Positions 1 through 4,545 of a DNA stretch of 5,982 nucleotides are shown one piece after another. How positions within the stretch are numbered: position 1 is the first letter of the stretch; each line of letters starts with the position of its first letter. Position numbers and translations under genes: made by a program. The DNA is from Candidatus Krumholzibacteriia bacterium (GTDB lineage Bacteria > Krumholzibacteriota > Krumholzibacteriia > LZORAL124-64-63): positions 1 to 5,982 of the forward strand of contig JACZKN010000015.1 in NCBI GenBank assembly GCA_014859985.1, written 5' to 3'. Below the pieces are notes generated by a model that was given only the letters and a program-made list of their open reading frames with translations, was not told the DNA's origin and searched no databases.

Positions 1-936
1 GGCATCGACCGTGTCCGGATCCTGGTCGGGGGCGGCCTCGGCCGCCGCTCCGCCGATGCCCTCGCGCGTCGCGGCGTCCGCCAGGGCCCGCACCTGCCGC
101 AGCCCCAGCTCCTGCAGCAGACCGAAGAAGGCCGGATCCTCCGGCAGGCGGACCGCCAGGGCGTCCCAGTCCACGTCCAGGTCCACGTCGCGACGGATGC
201 GGAAGAGGTCGCGCGACAGGAAGACCTGGTCGCGGTGCTCGTCCAGGACCCGCTTGAGCCGGGGCGAGAGGGCGCTGCGCGCCAGCCCCGCGTACAGGGC
301 CTCGAGGCTGCCGAACTCGGTGATCAGCTTCAGGGCGGTCTTGTCGCCCACCCCCGGCGCGCCGGGGATGTTGTCGGCCTTGTCGCCGGAGAGGGCGAAG
401 ACGTCCACCAGGTCGGCCGGTTCCAGCCCGTATTCCCGCCGCACGTCGGCCAGGGTGAACGCGGACACCTCGTCGCCGCGGCGGCCGGGCTTGAGCATCC
501 CCGTGCGCTCGTCCAGCAGCTGCATGAAATCCTTGTCGCCGGTGTAGAACCAGACGCGGTCGCAGACGCCGAAGGAGCGCGCGGCCAGGGTCGCCATCAC
601 GTCGTCGGCCTCCACCTCCGGCACCCTCAGGATCGGCAGGCCCCACAGCCGCAGCAGTTCCTGCAGGCGCGGCAGCTGCTCGGCCAGCTCGTCGGGCATG
701 GGCTTGCGCTGGGCCTTGTACCCGGGGAACATGGCGTGGCGGAAATTCCGGCCCGGGGCATCGAAGACCACCGCCAGGTGTGCGGGGCGGTGGGTGACCA
801 GCAGGCGCAGCAGCGCCCCCAGGAAACCGAAGGCCACCGAGGTCGTCTCGCCCGCGGGCGAGGTCAGGGGCCGGTTCGCGAAGGCGTAGTGGGACCGGTA
901 GACCAGGGCCGAGCCGTCGATGAGGATCAGGGACAC
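1..936 (-). CDS. polA: DNA polymerase I, N-terminal 5'-3' exonuclease (flap nuclease) part; 3' end outside window
   Basis: The visible 312 residues form the 5' nuclease domain that removes RNA primers and flaps during lagging-strand maturation and repair in the cytoplasm. Seen: the N-terminal metal motif LIDGSALVYRSHYAF (residues 5-19, Asp7); VVFDAPGRNFR (56-66) followed by Tyr73-Lys74 and Arg77; the acidic VEADDV motif (108-113); TGDKDFMQLL (132-141); and the helix-hairpin-helix with its metal ligands, SGDKADNIPG through GVGDKTA (183-201). All expected acidic ligands are present. After residue 290 the sequence becomes an Ala/Asp-rich linker that leaves the window in frame with no stop. This fits full-length PolA (usually about 900 residues) better than a stand-alone exonuclease of about 290 residues, but the polymerase domain is not visible. 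The start is GTG at 936-934: the motif begins at once, AAAGG lies 8 nt upstream, and no upstream ATG gives a sensible N-terminus. It follows nadD after 24 nt and probably shares its transcript. Confidence 0.93.
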   Translation of the reverse strand, partial: MSLILIDGSALVYRSHYAFANRPLTSPAGETTSVAFGFLGALLRLLVTHRPAHLAVVFDAPGRNFRHAMFPGYKAQRKPMPDELAEQLPRLQELLRLWGLPILRVPEVEADDVMATLAARSFGVCDRVWFYTGDKDFMQLLDERTGMLKPGRRGDEVSAFTLADVRREYGLEPADLVDVFALSGDKADNIPGAPGVGDKTALKLITEFGSLEALYAGLARSALSPRLKRVLDEHRDQVFLSRDLFRIRRDVDLDVDWDALAVRLPEDPAFFGLLQELGLRQVRALADAATREGIGGAAAEAAPDQDPDTVDA

Positions 937-944
937 CGCAGGGG

Positions 945-949
945 CCTTT
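945..949 (-). promoter_or_regulatory. Ribosome binding site supporting the GTG start of polA
   Basis: AAAGG on the minus strand lies 8 nt upstream of the GTG at 936-934, inside the 24-nt gap after the nadD stop. It decides the start, because polA has no nearby in-frame ATG before its first conserved motif. The gap shows no hairpin followed by a T-run and no -10/-35-like pair. Confidence 0.6.
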
Positions 950-960
950 CGCCGGGCGGA

Positions 961-1548
961 TCAGGTGCGGCCGATACCGTAGAGGCCACGGGCGCGGATG
1001 CGGCGCGCCACGGCGACGGGCAACGCGTCCACGGGCAGCCTCCCGGCGGCCAACATAGCACGGATCCCCGTCGAGGACACCGGTTCGTCGAAATCCTCCA
1101 CGACGATGAAACGCTCCGCTGCGGCGCCGGCGGGCAGGTGCGGCCGCCCGTCCCCCCGCGGCATCACCAGGACCACGGCCAGGCGCAGCAGTTCCGCCGC
1201 TTCGTGCCAGGTGCCGAGGCCCGGCAGGTTGTCCGCGCCGATCACGAGGCGCCACGGGTCATCCGGGTGTTCGGCCGCCAGTTCGCGCAGGGTGTCGACG
1301 GTGTAGGAGGGACCCGGGCGCCGGGTCTCGCGGTCGTCCACGCTCACCTGCGGCCGGTCCGCGAAAGCCAGGGCCGCCAGCTCCAGCCGCGCCGCGGGGC
1401 CGGCCCGGTCGGCGCCCTTGTGCGGCGAGAGCCGCGCCGGGACCACGTGCACGTGGCCGGCCTGGCCGGCCCGCAGCAGGTGGTCGACCACCGCCACGTG
1501 GCCGTTGTGCACGGGATCGAAGGAGCCGCCGAAGAGGGCGCGGATCAT
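961..1548 (-). CDS. nadD: Nicotinate-nucleotide adenylyltransferase (NaMN adenylyltransferase)
   Basis: NadD transfers AMP from ATP to nicotinate mononucleotide, giving deamido-NAD, the common step of de novo and salvage NAD synthesis in the cytoplasm. Seen in the 195 residues: the nucleotidyltransferase motif GGSFDPVHNGH at 7-17, with the catalytic HxGH at His14-His17; SPHK at 41-44, a family substrate-site motif; PSYTVDTLREL at 80-90; IGADNLPGLGTWHEA at 103-117, typical of NadD rather than of CoaD (PPAT); and the ATP-binding SSTGIR motif at 158-163. Length is normal for the family (about 190-220). The ATG at 1548-1546 overlaps the TGA of the bamD-like gene (ATGA, 4 nt), so translation is probably coupled; only a G-run precedes the start. 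The frame stays open upstream of this ATG, but that stretch is the bamD-like gene read in another frame. NadD is often found beside rsfS, proA or obg; here the neighbours are the bamD-like gene and polA. Confidence 0.95.
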   Translation of the reverse strand: MIRALFGGSFDPVHNGHVAVVDHLLRAGQAGHVHVVPARLSPHKGADRAGPAARLELAALAFADRPQVSVDDRETRRPGPSYTVDTLRELAAEHPDDPWRLVIGADNLPGLGTWHEAAELLRLAVVLVMPRGDGRPHLPAGAAAERFIVVEDFDEPVSSTGIRAMLAAGRLPVDALPVAVARRIRARGLYGIGRT

Positions 1549-2342
1549 CCCCCGGTCTCGGCGTCCGGCGCGTCGTCCGGCGCGTCGTCCGGCAGCCCGC
1601 GCAGGGCCCGGGCCGCCCGCTTGCCGGCGCCGGTCTCGGGGAATTCGCTGACCAGGCGCTCGTACATGCGGGTCTCCGTCGCGGCGTCCCCCAGCTTCCG
1701 CGCCGTGCGCGCCCGCTCCCACAGGACCTGGTCGATGAGGGAGCTGCCGGCCTCCGTCACCAGCACGTCGTCCAGGGTGACGGCCACCGCCTCGTGGCGG
1801 CCCAGCTGGCGGTAGACCTTGATCTGGGACAGGCGCTTCTGCACCAGCAGGTCGGAGATCTCCTGCAGCTTCTCGTGCACCTGGGGCACCCGGACCGACC
1901 GGGGGAAGGCCTCCAGGAAGCGCAGGAAGTGGGCGCGGGCATCGTAGGCCCCGGTCAGGTCGCGCTGGACCCGGCCGACCTGGTTGAAGTACGCCAGGCC
2001 CTCCTGGAAGAACGCGTCCTCGACCCGGCCGCTCGTCGGGTAGTCCTTGCGCAGGATCTGGAATTCCACGGCGGCCAGGGGATGCTCGCCCATGTCCAGG
2101 TAGGTCGTGCCCTTGAGGTACTGGGCCTCGGCGGCCAGGCTGTCGGCGGGGTTGTGGCGCACGAACGACTCGAGGGCGGCCACCGCCTCCACGTTGTTGC
2201 CCCGCTCGGCGTAGTAGGCCCCGCGCTCGAAGCTGCCGACGGGGTAGGGATTGTGCAGGCCGCAGCCGGCGGCAGCAGCCAACAGCAGCAGGCCGGCCGC
2301 CAAGGCGGCCGCGGGGATCCGGACGGGTATCACGCTGTTCAA
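1545..2342 (-). CDS. bamD: BamD-like TPR lipoprotein (outer-membrane protein assembly factor, YfiO family)
   Basis: Probable lipid-anchored periplasmic TPR protein of the BAM complex, which with BamA folds beta-barrel proteins into the outer membrane. The 265-residue product (BamD is usually about 240-290) starts with a signal peptide: Arg8, a hydrophobic Leu/Ala run at 11-25, then AAGC with Cys27 as the likely lipidated residue (the usual Leu at -3 is Ala here). TPR-like helical pairs follow: SFERGAYYAERGNNVEAV (37-54), AEAQYLKGTTYLDMGEHPLA (71-90), which runs into VEFQILRKDYPTS, then EDAFFQEGLAYF (108-119), ARAHFLRFLEAFPRS (135-149) and a last pair ending at YERLVSEFPET (227-237). The tail is an acidic repeat (Asp-Asp-Ala-Pro). 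The TTG at 2342-2340 is chosen because GGAGG lies 5 nt upstream; the in-frame GTG at 2333-2331 is the alternative (262 residues) but lies 14 nt away. The stop overlaps nadD. Another TPR lipoprotein role is possible; the BamD call rests on the fold, the lipobox and the general sequence pattern. Confidence 0.8.
   Translation of the reverse strand: MNSVIPVRIPAAALAAGLLLLAAAAGCGLHNPYPVGSFERGAYYAERGNNVEAVAALESFVRHNPADSLAAEAQYLKGTTYLDMGEHPLAAVEFQILRKDYPTSGRVEDAFFQEGLAYFNQVGRVQRDLTGAYDARAHFLRFLEAFPRSVRVPQVHEKLQEISDLLVQKRLSQIKVYRQLGRHEAVAVTLDDVLVTEAGSSLIDQVLWERARTARKLGDAATETRMYERLVSEFPETGAGKRAARALRGLPDDAPDDAPDAETGG
1563..1593 (-). repeat. 12-bp tandem repeat, about 2.6 copies, in the 3' end of the bamD-like gene
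   Basis: The plus-strand unit GTCCGGCGCGTC occurs at 1563-1574 and 1575-1586, with a partial third copy to 1593. The unit is a multiple of three, so it adds Asp-Asp-Ala-Pro blocks to the disordered C-terminal tail without a frame change. Slippage would change tail length only. It lies just upstream of the nadD start. Confidence 0.85.
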
Positions 2343-2347
2343 TCTGC

Positions 2348-2352
2348 CCTCC
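2348..2352 (-). promoter_or_regulatory. Ribosome binding site of the bamD-like gene
   Basis: GGAGG on the minus strand lies 5 nt upstream of the TTG at 2342-2340 and 14 nt upstream of the in-frame GTG at 2333-2331. The spacing favours TTG as the start codon. The site directly abuts a GC-rich inverted repeat (2353-2368), so it could be affected by local RNA structure. Confidence 0.6.
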
Positions 2353-2368
2353 GCGGCGCGGGCGCCGC
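2353..2368 (-). promoter_or_regulatory. GC-rich inverted repeat (possible mRNA hairpin) in the short gap upstream of the bamD-like gene
   Basis: GCGGCGC-CC-GCGCCGC is a perfect inverted repeat filling most of the 29-nt gap between the unknown gene and the bamD-like gene. In RNA it could fold as a 6-bp stem with a 4-nt loop. There is no T-run after it, so it is not a standard intrinsic terminator. It sits directly against the GGAGG site and could influence translation or transcript processing. Such repeats arise easily in DNA this GC rich, so a function is uncertain. Confidence 0.35.
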
Positions 2369-2371
2369 AGG

Positions 2372-3055
2372 TCAATCCCGGGTGTTGGCGAAGTAGACGG
2401 CCACCAGGCCGGCCAGGGCGCCCAGGACGACGAACTCCTCGACCCGGCGCTGCCAGCCGCTCTCGCCGGTCGCGGCGCTGGTGAAGGGGTAGAGCCGGGA
2501 ATCGACCCCGCCGAATGCGTCGTCGGGCACGCGATCGCCGAAGGACCGGACCAGCCGCTCCTTCAGCAGCAGGCGGCCCGAGGCGGCGTCCGTCACCTCC
2601 ACCAGGGCGGAGACCGCCACGTCCCGCTCGATCCAGCTGCGCCAGATCCCCAGGGTACGCCCCACCTCGGGATAGCTCAGTTCCACGCCCTGGACGTCGT
2701 AGGCGAACACGGCGTCCACCGCCGCCTGCCGCACAGAATCCTCCGCGGCGATGTACAGTTCGTAGCCCTGCCCGCCCAGCACCCGGGCCGCGGTCGCGCC
2801 GAACAGATCGTTGGCCTGGCCCTCGCCGCGGGCCTGCAGGCGCACCGCCGCCGGGGGCGGGGGCAGCGCGGCGGCGGCCGAGCTGACGATCTCGGCCATC
2901 AGGGCTTCCGTCAGCCAGAGGTTGGTGCGCACAGTGTCGGCCGCCGCTGCGGACGGCATTCCCGCCGGCGCCGCGGTCTGCGCCGCCGCCACGGCAGCCA
3001 GCAGCAGGGCCGCCGCCGTCGGGATCAGGACCAGCCCAGGTCGCCTCGGGATCAT
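2372..3055 (-). CDS. Uncharacterised envelope protein with signal peptide and C-terminal membrane segment
   Basis: I do not recognise a named family. Seen in the 227 residues: a positively charged start (Arg4, Arg5) and a hydrophobic stretch at 8-25 ending AAAQ, a Sec signal peptide with a probable cleavage site near 23-26 and no lipobox Cys (the protein contains no cysteine); an Ala/Pro-rich stretch to about residue 70; a mixed alpha/beta region at 71-175; and a hydrophobic segment at 208-222 (FVVLGALAGLVAVYF) ending in Ala-Asn-Thr-Arg-Asp, a likely C-terminal anchor. The order helix (81-95), YELYIAAE strand, AVFAYDVQGVEL strand (115-126), then VAVSALVEVTDAASGRLLLKERLVRSF as a beta hairpin (146-172) resembles CsgG/LpoB-type periplasmic domains; this is a fold guess only. 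The ATG at 3055-3053 overlaps the rimO stop (TGATG), with AAAGG 6 nt upstream. Its position just before the bamD-like gene suggests an envelope role, perhaps in outer-membrane biogenesis. Confidence 0.8.
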   Translation of the reverse strand: MIPRRPGLVLIPTAAALLLAAVAAAQTAAPAGMPSAAAADTVRTNLWLTEALMAEIVSSAAAALPPPPAAVRLQARGEGQANDLFGATAARVLGGQGYELYIAAEDSVRQAAVDAVFAYDVQGVELSYPEVGRTLGIWRSWIERDVAVSALVEVTDAASGRLLLKERLVRSFGDRVPDDAFGGVDSRLYPFTSAATGESGWQRRVEEFVVLGALAGLVAVYFANTRD

Positions 3056-4545
3056 CAGGTGCCTTTCTTTCCGGCGCCGTCCAGGGGCCGGGCCCAGGTG
3101 TCGTAGGGGCTTGCGCCCGTGAATTCGGCCGTGACCCAGCGGCCGGGCTCGAGGCCGCCGGCCGGCAGGACCACCACGCCGTCCAGGTCGTAGCCGTAGT
3201 GGTGGCTGCGGCCGACGGCGACCCGCCCGCCGCCCGCCCATACACCGCGCAGGGTTTCGCGTTCCGCCCCGTCAAGCCACCGGCCCTCGAGCACGGCCTC
3301 CAGCAGGTCGGGCAGCCCGCCGTCGGGATCGTCAGCGTCCTCGAGGCGGTCGATCACCACCTCGAAGCGCCCGCCCAGGCGCGCGGCCTGGCGCTCCTGG
3401 GAGATCTCCGCCTGCAGGTCGGCGATCAGGGCCTCCCGGTCCAGGGCCACCTCCGTGGGCACCGGGTCCGGCAGCGCGGCCGAGGGCGTGCCGGCCTCCG
3501 CAGAATAACGGTACGTCCCCAGGTGGTCAAACCGCACCTCGGCCAGGAAGTCCGCCAGCAGCGCCACGTCCTCCTCCTCCTCGCCCGGGAAGCCCAGCAA
3601 TGCGGTGGAGCGCAGCACCAGGTCCGGGCGGTGGCGCCGCAGTTCGCCGAAGAAGGCGGGCGAGGTGCGGTCGCCGCCGGGCCGGCGCATGGCCCGCAGG
3701 ATGCGCGGCGAGGCGTGCTGCACCGGGATGTCCAGGTAGGGCGCCACCGTGGGCAGGTCCAGCAGCCGCTTCAGGTCGTCGACCGTGACCAGGCCCGCGT
3801 AGATGTACAGCAGGCGCTGGCGGCGCAGGCCGGCCACGCCGTCCAGGGCGCGCACCAGGTCCAGCAGCTTCTCTCCGGTGTCGCGGCCGTAGTCGCTGGT
3901 GTTCTGGCTCACCAGCTGGACCTCGCTGACGCCCCGCTCCACCAGGCGCCGCACCTCCTCGGCGATCTCGGCCACCGGGCGGCTGCGCTGCTTGCCGCGG
4001 ATCAGGGGGATGCGGCAGAAGGTGCAGCCGAAGTTGCAGCCCTCGCCGATCTTCACGAAGGCCACGTGAGGCGGGGTCAAGAGCGGGCGATCCAGCATGC
4101 CCACGTAGTGGGCCTCCAGGGGGTCGGCGACGATGGGCGCGGTGGCCTTGCCGGCCAGCGGGAAGGCGAGCAGGCCCGGGACCGGCCCGGCCGGGGCGGC
4201 GTCCTCGCCCACGCAGGCGGCGACGACCCGGTCGAACTGGCCCACGCCGGCCACCACGTCCACCTGCGGCCAGCGCTCGCGGATCGTGTCGCCGTGCTCC
4301 TGGGACCAGCAGCCGCAGACCACCAGGGTGCGCCCCTCCTTGGCCGCCGCCAGCTGGCCCACGGTGTCGGCGCTGTCGGCGCGCGCGGCGTCGATGAAGC
4401 CGCAGGTGTTCAGCACCCAGATGTCCGCGTCCTCGGGGTCCTGCACCGGCTGGACGCCGCGCCGGGCGAAGCGGCCCAGCAGGGCCTCGCTGTCCACGAG
4501 GTTCTTGTCGCAGCCGAGGGTGGCGCACCAGACCTTCCGCTTCAC
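3055..4545 (-). CDS. rimO: Ribosomal protein S12 methylthiotransferase (radical SAM)
   Basis: RimO adds a methylthio group to the beta-carbon of a conserved aspartate (Asp88 region) of ribosomal protein S12, using two Fe-S clusters and S-adenosylmethionine. Seen in 496 residues: an N-terminal MTTase domain with LGCDKNLVDSE (10-20), a signature that separates RimO from MiaB; three auxiliary-cluster cysteines Cys12, Cys48 (NTCGFID) and Cys79; the radical SAM motif CNFGCTFC with Cys170, Cys174 and Cys177; then SQNTSDYG, YLDIPVQHAS and GFPGEEEED, all typical of the family; and a C-terminal TRAM domain ending DTWARPL. It is longer than E. coli RimO (441), in part through a roughly 40-residue insertion at about 401-440. 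The start is GTG at 4545-4543, with GGAGG 7 nt upstream, overlapping the ftsK stop (GTGA). The open frame continues upstream but is ftsK there. An ftsK-rimO pairing occurs in several other bacteria, as far as I recall. Confidence 0.95.
   Translation of the reverse strand: MKRKVWCATLGCDKNLVDSEALLGRFARRGVQPVQDPEDADIWVLNTCGFIDAARADSADTVGQLAAAKEGRTLVVCGCWSQEHGDTIRERWPQVDVVAGVGQFDRVVAACVGEDAAPAGPVPGLLAFPLAGKATAPIVADPLEAHYVGMLDRPLLTPPHVAFVKIGEGCNFGCTFCRIPLIRGKQRSRPVAEIAEEVRRLVERGVSEVQLVSQNTSDYGRDTGEKLLDLVRALDGVAGLRRQRLLYIYAGLVTVDDLKRLLDLPTVAPYLDIPVQHASPRILRAMRRPGGDRTSPAFFGELRRHRPDLVLRSTALLGFPGEEEEDVALLADFLAEVRFDHLGTYRYSAEAGTPSAALPDPVPTEVALDREALIADLQAEISQERQAARLGGRFEVVIDRLEDADDPDGGLPDLLEAVLEGRWLDGAERETLRGVWAGGGRVAVGRSHHYGYDLDGVVVLPAGGLEPGRWVTAEFTGASPYDTWARPLDGAGKKGT
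3062..3066 (-). promoter_or_regulatory. Ribosome binding site for the uncharacterised envelope gene
   Basis: AAAGG within the last codons of rimO lies 6 nt upstream of the ATG at 3055-3053. It supports this ATG over longer readings of the same open frame, whose upstream part is rimO in another frame and lacks a signal peptide at its end. Confidence 0.6.

Noticed and set aside
937..960. Possible terminator or promoter in the gap between nadD and polA
   Set aside because: The 24 nt hold only a ribosome binding site; there is no stem followed by a T-run and no promoter-like pair.
235..1815. Open frame of 526 codons on the plus strand, antisense to polA, nadD and the bamD-like gene
   Set aside because: It covers three recognisable genes on the other strand, its product is rich in Gln, His, Gly, Arg and Val with no motif, and long antisense frames are expected in DNA with this third-position GC bias.
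2242..2249. GGGTAGGG on the plus strand and GGGCAGGG on the minus strand (2766-2773), matching the KOPS octamer
   Set aside because: One match per strand is about what chance gives in 6 kb of 70% GC DNA, and both lie inside coding sequence with no strand bias.
2343..3275. Upstream extension of the bamD-like frame to 3275
   Set aside because: It is the unknown gene and rimO in another frame, and it would bury the signal peptide and lipobox in the middle of the protein.
3566..3580. CTC/GAG triplet run as a microsatellite
   Set aside because: It encodes the GFPGEEEED segment of RimO, where an acidic run is normal for the family (GFPGETEED type).
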